A DNA stretch of 50,985 nt from a virus. Numbering within the stretch: position 1 is the first letter of the stretch; every line of letters starts with the position of its first letter. Below the pieces are notes generated by a model, which saw nothing but the letters and a program-made list of their open reading frames with translations, ran no database searches and was not told the DNA's origin. A program made the position numbers and the translations under genes. Location of the stretch: IMG/VR virus record IMGVR_UViG_3300018481_000028, positions 1 to 50,985 of that record, one strand, 5' to 3'. Positions 24,388 to 29,710 of this stretch are shown one piece after another.

Positions 24388-24540
24388 TTAACAGCTGGGC
24401 CAACTCGGCGTGGACCGTTTTCTCATTTCACGAACAAAGATCCAGATCAACCACAACCCGAAGGTTAGAAAAACCATAAAGCAATCCCAGAAGAATCGCC
24501 AAAACCCATACTTCTTCTCGGGGCAGACATAAACAAACAT
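24388..24540 (-). CDS. Small membrane protein, 50 aa
   Basis: Reads FVYVCPEKKYGFWRFFWDC then one transmembrane helix (FMVFLTFGLWLIWIFV, about residues 21-36) and a basic tail. ATG start with AGGAGGTG upstream. The aromatic FWRFFWD...GLWLIW pattern recurs in small phage membrane proteins. It sits directly downstream of the 24.6 kb hairpin RNA, which might control it. Confidence 0.7.
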   Translation of the reverse strand: MFVYVCPEKKYGFWRFFWDCFMVFLTFGLWLIWIFVREMRKRSTPSWPSC

Positions 24541-24553
24541 AAACACCTCCTAG

Positions 24554-24620
24554 AAAAAAAAATGAGGGCGAGATTGCAGCTCGGGGCTGCTAGGAGCTTT
24601 CCTTAGATCGCTCCATCTCT
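24554..24620 (-). ncRNA. Short hairpin RNA N4 or leader attenuator
   Basis: A repeated-family promoter at 24621 is followed by no gene, only about 65 bases with GCAGC/GCTGC and GCGA/TCGC pairings that end in nine T. Just beyond lie the ribosome site and ATG of the 50-residue membrane gene. It could be a free RNA or an attenuator of that gene. Pairing is weaker than in N1-N3. Confidence 0.45.
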
Positions 24621-24646
24621 ATTATAGTGCGTGATTTTTACGCGAG
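24621..24646 (-). promoter_or_regulatory. Repeated-family promoter (24.6 kb copy)
   Basis: Minus strand CTCGCGTAAAAATCA then TATAATAG. The TAA inside CGCGTAA is also the stop codon of the gene at 24638, so coding and promoter overlap. Confidence 0.85.
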
Positions 24647-24835
24647 ACGTTCACAGAGACGCGTCACTGCATCCAGACAAGTGATGTCGGCCTCAATTTC
24701 CGTAGTAGTCTTGAATCTGGCGACTATTACCCAGACAGGGGGAAATATGTCATCGTAGAAACGTACTTGCACTTCATATGCTCCGCAGCTTTTGATGAAC
24801 TCGATTCCTTCGTGAATTTTATCTTTGTCACTCAT
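24638..24835 (-). CDS. Hypothetical protein, 65 aa
   Basis: Begins SDKDKIHEGIEFIKSCGAYE with strands (VQVRFYDDIFPPVWVIVARF) and a C-terminal helix. Its stop codon lies inside the promoter at 24621-24646. Overlaps the upstream coiled-coil gene by eight bases. Function unknown. Confidence 0.65.
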   Translation of the reverse strand: MSDKDKIHEGIEFIKSCGAYEVQVRFYDDIFPPVWVIVARFKTTTEIEADITCLDAVTRLCERLA

Positions 24836-24968
24836 CTTTCTCTTCTTCGTCTTCCTCTTTTTTCAGTTTATCCAATTCTTCGTTGGCGATGGTCAAAGCG
24901 TGTGCGAGGATGTCCTGACGTTCTTTTACTTCTTCTAGTTCAGCTCGTAGCTCTTCAACTTCACTCAT
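24828..24968 (-). CDS. Small acidic coiled-coil protein, 46 aa
   Basis: Reads SEVEELRAELEEVKERQDIL and ends in a Lys/Glu tail: a single coiled-coil helix. ATG start with AAGGAG eight bases upstream. It lies immediately downstream of hairpin RNA N1 and overlaps the next gene by eight bases. Function unknown. Confidence 0.65.
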   Translation of the reverse strand: MSEVEELRAELEEVKERQDILAHALTIANEELDKLKKEEDEEEKDE

Positions 24969-24991
24969 TTAGCAAGCTCCTTATTGGAGAC

Positions 24992-25086
24992 AAAAAAAGA
25001 GAATAGTGTGTTCAGTAATCGAGGGCAATTCCAAGATTGGCTGAACTAGATATCGAGGGCAATTCCAAGATTCATTCACTATTCTC
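24992..25086 (-). ncRNA. Short end-paired RNA N1 with two identical 21-base segments
   Basis: Immediately after the TATAAT box at 25087-25092, the minus strand reads GAGAATAGTG (25077-25086). It later reads CACTATTCTC (24999-25008), followed by seven T. The 10-base arms pair perfectly and close a loop holding two identical 21-base repeats (25018-25038 and 25052-25072). An inner GTTCAG/CTGAAC stem encloses the later copy on the transcript. No open frame fits. It may be a regulatory, sponge or attenuator RNA; the coiled-coil gene starts 24 bases beyond the T-tract. Confidence 0.65.
25018..25072. repeat. Direct repeat, two 21-base copies
   Basis: ATCGAGGGCAATTCCAAGAT followed by T occurs at 25018-25038 and 25052-25072, 34 bases apart from start to start, inside RNA N1. 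Two copies only, so not a CRISPR array. Confidence 0.9.
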
Positions 25087-25113
25087 ATTATAGAGCATGT
25101 TTTTTATGCGAAT
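25087..25113 (-). promoter_or_regulatory. Repeated-family promoter (25.1 kb copy)
   Basis: Minus strand TTCGCATAAAAAACA then TATAATGA. It directly precedes hairpin RNA N1. Confidence 0.85.
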
Positions 25114-25115
25114 CG

Positions 25116-25152
25116 GACAAAAACCTAAGCCCTTGTTAAGGACCTAGGTTTC
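25116..25152 (-). terminator. Rho-independent terminator
   Basis: Arms AAACCTAGGTCCTT and AAGGGCTTAGGTTT with a short loop and T5, after the gene at 25158-25520. The T-tract runs into the next promoter box. Confidence 0.85.
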
Positions 25153-25157
25153 TATTA

Positions 25158-25520
25158 TTAAACAAACAGCTTACCAATCACAGCATACTTATGACCGTGA
25201 ATATCAGAAGTTCCTCTGGTTAGATGCTTAGATAGCGTACTATCAGAAAATCCTCCAGCACGAGCAGCAGCACCTTGACTTCCCCACATATCACCTGTAG
25301 TCAAATTCATGACCATATTGGACGGACGTCCTAGGCGCTTTACTGCAGCCGCATCCATATAGGTTGGAAGAGGCACATTCTTAATAAAAACCCGCTTTGT
25401 TACCACAATGGTAACGGTTGTAAATATAACACCAACGGCAATCGGCTTCCAGTTCTCCTTGATTACTTCTTTTGCTTTGTCGAGCTTTGACTTAGGCTCG
25501 ATTTCTTCAACTTCAGGCAT
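25158..25520 (-). CDS. Membrane-anchored NUMOD1-like DNA-binding protein, 120 aa
   Basis: A charged N terminus is followed by one transmembrane helix (WKPIAVGVIFTTVTIVVTK, about residues 24-42). The C-terminal soluble domain contains VMNLTTGDMWGSQGAAARAG and DSTLSKHLTRG. The C-terminal part resembles NUMOD1, a helix-turn-helix module of homing nucleases, without a nuclease domain. It could tether phage DNA or an operator to the membrane; this is inference. It has its own promoter (25565) and terminator (25116). Confidence 0.6.
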   Translation of the reverse strand: MPEVEEIEPKSKLDKAKEVIKENWKPIAVGVIFTTVTIVVTKRVFIKNVPLPTYMDAAAVKRLGRPSNMVMNLTTGDMWGSQGAAARAGGFSDSTLSKHLTRGTSDIHGHKYAVIGKLFV

Positions 25521-25564
25521 TACAATAGATCCTTTCTGACTAATTATACCATTAATGTACTTTC

Positions 25565-25591
25565 ATTATAGGGGATGTTTCCTTCCCGAAA
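25565..25591 (-). promoter_or_regulatory. Repeated-family promoter (25.6 kb copy, diverged)
   Basis: Minus strand TTCGGGAAGGAAACA then TATAATGA. The upstream box differs from the consensus at several positions. It drives the gene at 25158-25520. Confidence 0.75.
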
Positions 25592-25727
25592 GATTGCTCA
25601 GATCCGTTATCCCTGCCGTCCATAAACGGTTTCCCCGGTGCCAGGGCGAACGATTTGTTAGGTAGTAGGGCCCCCCACTTACCTTTTTGTCGTTCCTATA
25701 ATGCAGGGATAACGCATTTCAGCAATC
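25592..25727. repeat. Large nested inverted-repeat element (possible origin or structured RNA)
   Basis: In the 356-base gene-free stretch 25521-25876, arms GATTGCT/AGCAATC (25592-25598 and 25721-25727) and CGTTATCCCTGC/GCAGGGATAACG (25605-25616 and 25703-25714) are perfect inverted repeats of 7 and 12 bases. The enclosed 86 bases contain further small stems: CCGT(CCATAA)ACGG near 25616-25629, AACGA/TCGTT, and AGGTA-type arms. No protein frame fits. It could be a replication origin, a recombination site or a folded RNA. Confidence 0.7.
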
Positions 25728-25731
25728 TGAC

Positions 25732-25782
25732 AAAAAAAGAAGGGGGATGTCCAATTCAATGAGGACATATTCACCACCTTCT
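25732..25782 (-). ncRNA. Tiny end-paired RNA N3
   Basis: Right after the TATAAT box at 25783-25788 the minus strand reads AGAAGGTGG. ATGTCC and GGACAT then form an inner stem, and CCCCCTTC before seven T pairs with the 5 prime end. The unit is only about 50 bases. A short ATG frame behind AAGGTGG exists but would be cut by the terminator. Probably a free regulatory RNA. Confidence 0.6.
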
Positions 25783-25809
25783 ATTATAAGGGAAGAATTT
25801 TTCGCGAAT
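25783..25809 (-). promoter_or_regulatory. Repeated-family promoter (25.8 kb copy)
   Basis: Minus strand TTCGCGAAAAATTCT then TATAATAG. It directly precedes hairpin RNA N3. Confidence 0.8.
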
Positions 25810-25813
25810 CGAG

Positions 25814-25851
25814 AAAAAAAAGAGAATCCCATGATTTCTGGGACCTCTTTT
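25814..25851 (-). terminator. Rho-independent terminator
   Basis: Arms AAAGAGGTCCCA and TGGGATTCTCTTT with a short loop and T8, after the 29-residue gene at 25877. Confidence 0.85.
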
Positions 25852-25876
25852 TGTATGTACGAACCTGTGAGGTTAA

Positions 25877-25966
25877 TTATTTTTTAATTACTTTAATCAA
25901 CATCCACATCAACCAAAATGGTCCAAATAGGATCCACATGAAGAAGTTGCCGATAAATTTAAGCAA
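25877..25966 (-). CDS. Micro membrane protein, 29 aa
   Basis: Reads LKFIGNFFMWILFGPFWLM and ends IKVIKK: one transmembrane helix with a basic tail. TTG start with AAGGAG eight bases upstream. It sits alone between promoter 26000 and terminator 25814, which supports it as a real gene. Function unknown. Confidence 0.65.
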   Translation of the reverse strand: MLKFIGNFFMWILFGPFWLMWMLIKVIKK

Positions 25967-25999
25967 GTTAAATACTCCTTAATAGGTATAGTACATTTC

Positions 26000-26025
26000 A
26001 TTATAAGGAGTGTTTTCTACGCGAG
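26000..26025 (-). promoter_or_regulatory. Repeated-family promoter (26.0 kb copy)
   Basis: Minus strand CTCGCGTAGAAAACA then TATAATGA. It drives the 29-residue membrane gene. The box starts right at the T-tract of RNA N2. Confidence 0.88.
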
Positions 26026-26097
26026 AAAAAAAAGAAGAAGACGGATTTGATAAGGAATCTCCCGCAAAGTGAATTTAATCACCCGCTCATCTTCTTC
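26026..26097 (-). ncRNA. Tiny end-paired RNA N2
   Basis: After the TATAAT box at 26098-26103 the minus strand starts GAAGAAGA (26090-26097). It ends TCTTCTTC (26034-26041) before eight T, giving perfect eight-base arms. An inner 14-base palindrome GTGATTAAATTCAC (26069-26082) forms a second stem. The only ATG frame is three codons. The next promoter starts directly at the T-tract, so this is an autonomous RNA unit. Confidence 0.65.
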
Positions 26098-26123
26098 ATT
26101 ATAGACCCTGTTTTCTACGCGAA
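26098..26123 (-). promoter_or_regulatory. Repeated-family promoter (26.1 kb copy)
   Basis: Minus strand TTCGCGTAGAAAACA then TATAATGA. It directly precedes RNA N2. Confidence 0.88.
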
Positions 26124-26156
26124 AAAAAAACTAAAGCCCATGAGGGCCTTAGCTTT
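26122..26156 (-). terminator. Rho-independent terminator
   Basis: Arms AAAGCTAAGGCCC and GGGCTTTAGTTT with a TCAT-type loop and nine T, after the 52-residue gene. Its T-tract becomes the start of the next promoter box. Confidence 0.9.
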
Positions 26157-26157
26157 A

Positions 26158-26316
26158 TTACCTGTACTTAATCGTAGTCACGACTGAATTCTCAAAATCA
26201 GTCAACTCGATGTCGTGCTTCTCAATAATCTCGAGTAGATAACGAATTGCATCCGCATCATCTCGAATTATTACAGAAGCAGCAACACTATTGACGATCG
26301 TTTCAAAAACGCCCAT
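26158..26316 (-). CDS. Hypothetical protein, 52 aa, single-gene cassette
   Basis: Reads GVFETIVNSVAASVIIRDDA then YLLEIIEKHDIELTDFE: two helices, the first moderately hydrophobic. ATG start with AGGAG upstream; an earlier in-frame ATG lies against the promoter and is rejected. Own promoter (26338) and terminator (26122). Function unknown. Confidence 0.65.
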   Translation of the reverse strand: MGVFETIVNSVAASVIIRDDADAIRYLLEIIEKHDIELTDFENSVVTTIKYR

Positions 26317-26337
26317 AATTACTCCTTTAGTAGGTTT

Positions 26338-26363
26338 CATTAGATGCCATGTTTTCTACGCGA
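26338..26363 (-). promoter_or_regulatory. Repeated-family promoter (26.3 kb copy)
   Basis: Minus strand TTCGCGTAGAAAACA then TCTAATGA. The -10 departs by one base from TATAAT. It drives the 52-residue gene. Confidence 0.82.
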
Positions 26364-26398
26364 AAAAAAGAGAATCCATGGTTAGGACTCTCTCTTTT
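26362..26398 (-). terminator. Rho-independent terminator
   Basis: Arms AGAGAGTCC and GGATTCTCT with a short loop and T7, after the 58-residue membrane gene. Confidence 0.85.
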
Positions 26399-26403
26399 TG
26401 AAC

Positions 26404-26580
26404 TTACTTCTTGAGATGAACAAGTGTCAGGAACTTAGCAGGCATGAGCCGAAAGTTGGTCGTCAGGTACAGGCGGCTGATGCGCGCGTAGATCTGCTGT
26501 GCAAACAGCCACGCGAACATCCAGACCACCAGCCAGATAACCAGCCGGGCGAATGCGATACCAAATCGTGCAAACATCAT
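26404..26580 (-). CDS. Small membrane protein, 58 aa, GC-rich cassette
   Basis: Reads MFARFGIAFARLVIWLVVW with a transmembrane helix at about residues 12-30, then a basic, polar tail ending LTLVHLKK. ATG start with AAAGGAG seven bases upstream. Base composition is clearly richer in G and C than neighbouring cassettes, with many CTG, CGC and GTC codons, so it may be a later arrival. Own promoter and terminator. Confidence 0.68.
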   Translation of the reverse strand: MMFARFGIAFARLVIWLVVWMFAWLFAQQIYARISRLYLTTNFRLMPAKFLTLVHLKK

Positions 26581-26604
26581 TGTTTTGCTCCTTTAGTAGG
26601 GTTC

Positions 26605-26632
26605 ATTAGATACCATGTTTTTTACGCGAATT
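26605..26632 (-). promoter_or_regulatory. Repeated-family promoter (26.6 kb copy)
   Basis: Minus strand TTCGCGTAAAAAACATGGTA then TCTAATGA. Identical over about 30 bases to the 26.85 kb copy. It drives the 58-residue membrane gene. Confidence 0.85.
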
Positions 26633-26639
26633 TTAGACG

Positions 26640-26672
26640 AAAAAAAAGCTAAAGCCCGTGTGGGCTCTAGCT
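26640..26672 (-). terminator. Rho-independent terminator
   Basis: Arms GCTAGAGCCC and GGGCTTTAGC with an ACAC loop and seven or more T. The TAG stop of the 49-residue gene lies in the first arm. Confidence 0.9.
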
Positions 26673-26816
26673 TACACCTTTAGCAAGCATTCCATTGGCG
26701 GAAAGCCAGTTAATCGTCTCGATGCGGATCTGCTGCCTCTCGAGCTCCTTCTCCTGAATTGCTTCCAGGGTCTTGAGCTCGCGGGCGATGCGATACCACA
26801 TGATGGGATTGAACAT
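26667..26816 (-). CDS. Hypothetical helical protein, 49 aa, GC-rich cassette
   Basis: Reads FNPIMWYRIARELKTLEAIQ followed by a Glu/Arg-rich helix and a short hydrophobic end. ATG start with AAGGAGG seven bases upstream. Like its neighbour it is G/C-rich relative to the region. Its stop codon is inside the terminator stem. Function unknown. Confidence 0.65.
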   Translation of the reverse strand: MFNPIMWYRIARELKTLEAIQEKELERQQIRIETINWLSANGMLAKGVS

Positions 26817-26849
26817 AATTTCCTCCTTAAAACGTTGATTTTAGGGTTC

Positions 26850-26876
26850 ATTAGATACCATGTTTTTTACGCGAAT
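26850..26876 (-). promoter_or_regulatory. Repeated-family promoter (26.85 kb copy)
   Basis: Minus strand TTCGCGTAAAAAACATGGTA then TCTAATGA, identical to the 26.6 kb copy. It drives the 49-residue gene. Confidence 0.85.
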
Positions 26877-26882
26877 TTTGGC

Positions 26883-26914
26883 AAAAACTAAAGCCCATGT
26901 AGGCCTTAGCTTTT
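26883..26914 (-). terminator. Rho-independent terminator
   Basis: Arms AAAGCTAAGGCC and GGGCTTTAGTTT with a short loop and T5, after the 69-residue gene. Confidence 0.88.
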
Positions 26915-26922
26915 GATTTACG

Positions 26923-27132
26923 TTAGAACATCCGTTCACGTTTGTTGATCTCGTCGAGAATCTTTTCAGCTTCACGAACAACAGTGCGCTCCTCGAACTT
27001 CTGCCTTCCATACTCCAGAACATGACATAGTATGATCTGACCGTATGAAGGACCAAGTCCAAGGAACCCAGTGCGGGTTCGTAGAAATGAAATTGTTTTC
27101 TCTTGACTGATTTTCAACAACTCGTTCTTCAT
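26923..27132 (-). CDS. Hypothetical protein, 69 aa, single-gene cassette
   Basis: Begins KNELLKISQEKTISFLRTRT, then GFLGLGPSYGQIILCHVLEY and a charged C-terminal helix. Composition suggests a soluble helical protein. ATG start with AAAGGA upstream. Own promoter (27153) and terminator (26883). No family recognised. Confidence 0.68.
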   Translation of the reverse strand: MKNELLKISQEKTISFLRTRTGFLGLGPSYGQIILCHVLEYGRQKFEERTVVREAEKILDEINKRERMF

Positions 27133-27152
27133 GAGTTCCTTTCGTAGGTTTC

Positions 27153-27178
27153 ATCATAGGTCGTGTTTTTTACGCGAA
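27153..27178 (-). promoter_or_regulatory. Repeated-family promoter (27.15 kb copy)
   Basis: Minus strand TTCGCGTAAAAAACA then TATGATGA. It drives the 69-residue gene. Confidence 0.85.
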
Positions 27179-27213
27179 AAAAAAAAGGAAAGTCCTTGTA
27201 GACTCTCCTCTTT
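27177..27213 (-). terminator. Rho-independent terminator
   Basis: Arms AGGAGAGTCT and AGGACTTTCCT with a short loop and ten T, after the 99-residue gene. Confidence 0.85.
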
Positions 27214-27216
27214 GAA

Positions 27217-27516
27217 CTACGGTTCGATGATCGTGAAGATCTCGTAATCGGCAGTTCCAGGAACGAGGTAGATTCCGTACTTACCAGGCTCGGTGATGAT
27301 TCCCGTCTCGATGGCATTCGTCAAGGCCTGGGCATACGTAGGACGGCTCATTGCTCGGCCGCCGAGGGTTGAATATACTCTATCCAAACCACCAGCAGCT
27401 CCGACGAGCACGTTCTTGTATGCCGCTTCTCCTTGAGTCAGCCCCGTGATGGGCAACTCCGGCATGGTGTCGAAATCCACCACGTAAACGGTCTTGCCTT
27501 TAATTACTTGAAGCAT
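27217..27516 (-). CDS. Hypothetical protein, 99 aa, single-gene cassette
   Basis: Begins LQVIKGKTVYVVDFDTMPEL and contains TYAQALTNAIETGIITEPGK and YGIYLVPGTADYEIFTI. Alternating strands and helices suggest a compact alpha-beta domain. ATG start with GAGAGGA upstream. Own promoter (27540) and terminator. No family recognised. Confidence 0.7.
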   Translation of the reverse strand: MLQVIKGKTVYVVDFDTMPELPITGLTQGEAAYKNVLVGAAGGLDRVYSTLGGRAMSRPTYAQALTNAIETGIITEPGKYGIYLVPGTADYEIFTIIEP

Positions 27517-27539
27517 TTTAATCCTCTCGTAGTAGTTTC

Positions 27540-27566
27540 ATTATAAGCCTTGTTTTACATGCGAAA
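27540..27566 (-). promoter_or_regulatory. Repeated-family promoter (27.5 kb copy)
   Basis: Minus strand TTCGCATGTAAAACA then TATAATGA. It drives the 99-residue gene. Confidence 0.85.
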
Positions 27567-27598
27567 AACTAAAGCCCCTGTTCGGGGCCCTAGTCTTG
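27563..27598 (-). terminator. Rho-independent terminator
   Basis: Arms CTAGGGCCCC and GGGGCTTTAG with a GAACA loop and T5, after the 70-residue gene. Confidence 0.88.
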
Positions 27599-27601
27599 AA
27601 C

Positions 27602-27814
27602 TTACATCCAGACGATCTCGGGATCGATGCTATTCCCGTCCTTGTCGTAGAGGTTGTCCTCGAGCTCGATCTCCCCAGGGGTAGTCGTGTCTGCAGTGAA
27701 GATGAAGATCGTTGGACGACCATCTGACTCCACCATAGGACGAACTCCCATGTTGAGATACTCGAGCAGGTCGAGGTTCTCCTCCTTGATCTGGAACGCA
27801 TAGCGTTTTCCCAT
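27602..27814 (-). CDS. Hypothetical protein, 70 aa, single-gene cassette
   Basis: Begins GKRYAFQIKEENLDLLEYLN and contains TIFIFTADTTTPGEIELEDN. Small acidic strand-rich protein. ATG start with AAAGGAG upstream. Own promoter (27839) and terminator. No family recognised. Confidence 0.68.
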   Translation of the reverse strand: MGKRYAFQIKEENLDLLEYLNMGVRPMVESDGRPTIFIFTADTTTPGEIELEDNLYDKDGNSIDPEIVWM

Positions 27815-27838
27815 GATCTCTCCTTTCAGTAGGTTTCA

Positions 27839-27863
27839 TTATACGCGATGTAATATCTGCGAC
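27839..27863 (-). promoter_or_regulatory. Repeated-family promoter (27.8 kb copy, diverged)
   Basis: Minus strand GTCGCAGATATTACA then TATAATGA. Box conserved at both ends only. A CCCCGGGGGG element lies just upstream at about 27880. It drives the 70-residue gene. Confidence 0.75.
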
Positions 27864-27930
27864 TTGGACGAAAATTTCCCCCCGGGGATTTTTTGAAATT
27901 GAAAAAAAATAGTCAATGTTTTGAAGGCGA

Positions 27931-27965
27931 AAAAAATAGAGGCCCCTTTCGGAGCCCCTATCTTT
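27931..27965 (-). terminator. Rho-independent terminator
   Basis: Arms ATAGGGGCTCC and GGGGCCTCTAT with a GAAA loop and T7, after the 96-residue gene. Confidence 0.88.
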
Positions 27966-27985
27966 CACTCATCTTCGGTTCTATA

Positions 27986-28276
27986 TTACCTCAGGCGAAT
28001 CACAAATCCCAGCGCTTTCGATGTGATCACGTTCACATGCTCGTGTTTGATAATCAAGATAATTCCGAGAAGATTCGCGCCGACGGTGAGTAGTGCGTCC
28101 TTACTCACGGATGCTGGCTTTTCTTTATCCATCATGTCGTGTAGTTTTTCTGTAATACTCAACGTCTTCGCGTAATCCTCAGAAGTGAAACTTGATAGCT
28201 TCAATTCACTGAGCGTGCGTTCGAGTTCAGTTTCGATCATACGCTGATATCGTGGCTTCTCCTTGTCGGCGAACAT
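27986..28276 (-). CDS. Conserved membrane-associated phage protein, 96 aa
   Basis: A charged helical N terminus (YQRMIETELERTLSELKL) is followed by SKDALLTVGANLLGIILII, a transmembrane stretch, and HVNVITSKALGFVIRL. The SKDAL-hydrophobic-ITSKALGF pattern recurs in phages of Gram-positive hosts, function unknown to me. ATG start with AAGGAG upstream. Own promoter (28299) and terminator (27931). Confidence 0.75.
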   Translation of the reverse strand: MFADKEKPRYQRMIETELERTLSELKLSSFTSEDYAKTLSITEKLHDMMDKEKPASVSKDALLTVGANLLGIILIIKHEHVNVITSKALGFVIRLR

Positions 28277-28298
28277 AGTTCTCCTTCAGTAGAGTTCT

Positions 28299-28324
28299 AT
28301 TATAGGCGATGTTTCAATCGCGAT
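28299..28324 (-). promoter_or_regulatory. Repeated-family promoter (28.3 kb copy, diverged)
   Basis: Minus strand GCGATTGAAACA then TATAATAG. It overlaps the end of the gene at 28314 and drives the 96-residue gene. It is the first promoter of the small-gene region. Confidence 0.75.
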
Positions 28325-28559
28325 CGCCATTCTCTTCTGAAGGCTCGACTTTAAAGATAACCAATTCTTTAAATCTGAGTTGTTCGGGATCGTCATCAAG
28401 GATAAGGGAATATACGATCTTTCCTGAAGTTTCATCGGTATCTACAACAATTACACCACTCGTGTTGAAGTCTAGAAACCGAGCTTTTAGATACGAATTT
28501 ACCAGAAATCCAAGACTAAAAGCTACTACAAATATGACCGTATAAATCACGTACTGCAT
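28314..28559 (-). CDS. Small membrane protein, 81 aa
   Basis: The N-terminal transmembrane helix (VIYTVIFVVAFSLGFLVNS, about residues 4-22) is followed by a strand-rich soluble tail (GVIVVDTDETSGKIVYSLIL, QLRFKELVIFKV). This anchor-plus-beta layout recurs in phages of Gram-positive hosts. The gene is the last of the tail-gene transcript; its end overlaps the 28.3 kb promoter. Function unknown. Confidence 0.72.
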   Translation of the reverse strand: MQYVIYTVIFVVAFSLGFLVNSYLKARFLDFNTSGVIVVDTDETSGKIVYSLILDDDPEQLRFKELVIFKVEPSEENGDRD

Positions 28560-28573
28560 AATTACCCTTTCCT

Positions 28574-29710
28574 CTAAGTGAGCATCGATACCGTAGGATA
28601 CGCCTTTTCTCCTCCCTCATCCTGAGAGCGAATATACTCGGTAACTCGAGCTGTTTGAATAACTCCACTATGTCCTTGTACCTCGATCAAGTCACCCAGA
28701 CCATAGTGAATACCGAATTTGAATTGACTCTCAGGAACGATCTCTCCATCTACCGCGATAATCATACGATTGTTGGTAATTGCATCATGAGCTCGGCTGT
28801 TCAGAATTTGAACCAGAACTCCTGGATCTCCACCAATCATGTCTGTGGTGATATCATCTGCAAATACCAACATAGCGCGCAAATCAAAACCAACATATTC
28901 CGAATCTGTTAACTCACTTACACCCGGCGTTGTTCTTAGATCAAGTTCACCTTCTGCCGGATTAAGCCCTGGTGCAAATGAATAGACCAGAGTTTTGAGT
29001 GCAGCGATCGATTGAAGTTCTGTAATATCGGTAAAAGATTCCATCTGTGGAGAGAATCGAACTGTTTGATTCTCAGTTTGATCACTTGTACGATCAAGGC
29101 CCCTGTAATTATAATAACCAAGATAATAGTTGTATTCACCCAGATCGTCTACAGTAATCTTCATTCCAATTTCATAAGTAGTGGCGATTTCTTTCATCGC
29201 ATCGTAAAGAGGTCCGTAAGGAATCCCAACAGCGATATTAGAACCGGCGCTGTCATATGTTCTCATCAGCAAATTTGGAATAGCTAGTCGTTCTGGATTA
29301 TCGATCCCAATGTCGACAACGCCACTCAAATATGGACTACCTGCGATACACATGTTGTAAACCATGTTCCAAAGAATGTGACCAGCAGGTGCTGGAACAG
29401 GATACCAATATCTATCTTCATGCTTTGCTGAGACACGAATAAAACGATTGTTCAGCCAAGGAAGAATTCCAATTCCTGTAGCTTTTAGCTTACCCTCTTT
29501 AATATCGGTTGTCTCGAGAATCATCATTCGATCACTTTTATCAAGACCTAGAAATGTACCTTTCGGTAATTTTTTGATCATATCTTGTGTTGACGGGACA
29601 ACTATCTCGACCTCATCATCGCCATAATATCGCTCTGTCCAAATAATCGAGGAGAATCCATCGATAACATCTTGTTTATGGAAATCACGGCTCATAGTAT
29701 AAGGTTCCAC
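28574..29710 (-). CDS. Tail protein, Siphovirus ReqiPepy6 gp37-like
   Basis: The 378-residue protein begins EPYTMSRDFHKQDVIDGFSS and IIWTERYYGDDEVEIVVP, the family's N-terminal pattern. It contains LPKGTFLGLDKSDRMMILET and a C-terminal GDLIEVQGHSGVIQTARVTE. Family members lie just downstream of the distal tail protein and form part of the tail tip. GTG start chosen because GGAGG is six bases upstream; it shares one base with the upstream stop. The usual ATG reading upstream lacks a ribosome site. Confidence 0.82.
   Translation of the reverse strand: MEPYTMSRDFHKQDVIDGFSSIIWTERYYGDDEVEIVVPSTQDMIKKLPKGTFLGLDKSDRMMILETTDIKEGKLKATGIGILPWLNNRFIRVSAKHEDRYWYPVPAPAGHILWNMVYNMCIAGSPYLSGVVDIGIDNPERLAIPNLLMRTYDSAGSNIAVGIPYGPLYDAMKEIATTYEIGMKITVDDLGEYNYYLGYYNYRGLDRTSDQTENQTVRFSPQMESFTDITELQSIAALKTLVYSFAPGLNPAEGELDLRTTPGVSELTDSEYVGFDLRAMLVFADDITTDMIGGDPGVLVQILNSRAHDAITNNRMIIAVDGEIVPESQFKFGIHYGLGDLIEVQGHSGVIQTARVTEYIRSQDEGGEKAYPTVSMLT

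Noticed and set aside
25018-25072. Possible CRISPR array
   Set aside because: Only two repeats with one 13-base gap, and enclosed in a terminator-closed hairpin.
25739-25769. 29-residue frame starting inside RNA N3
   Set aside because: It would have to be read through the terminator stem and T-tract, and its sequence looks random.
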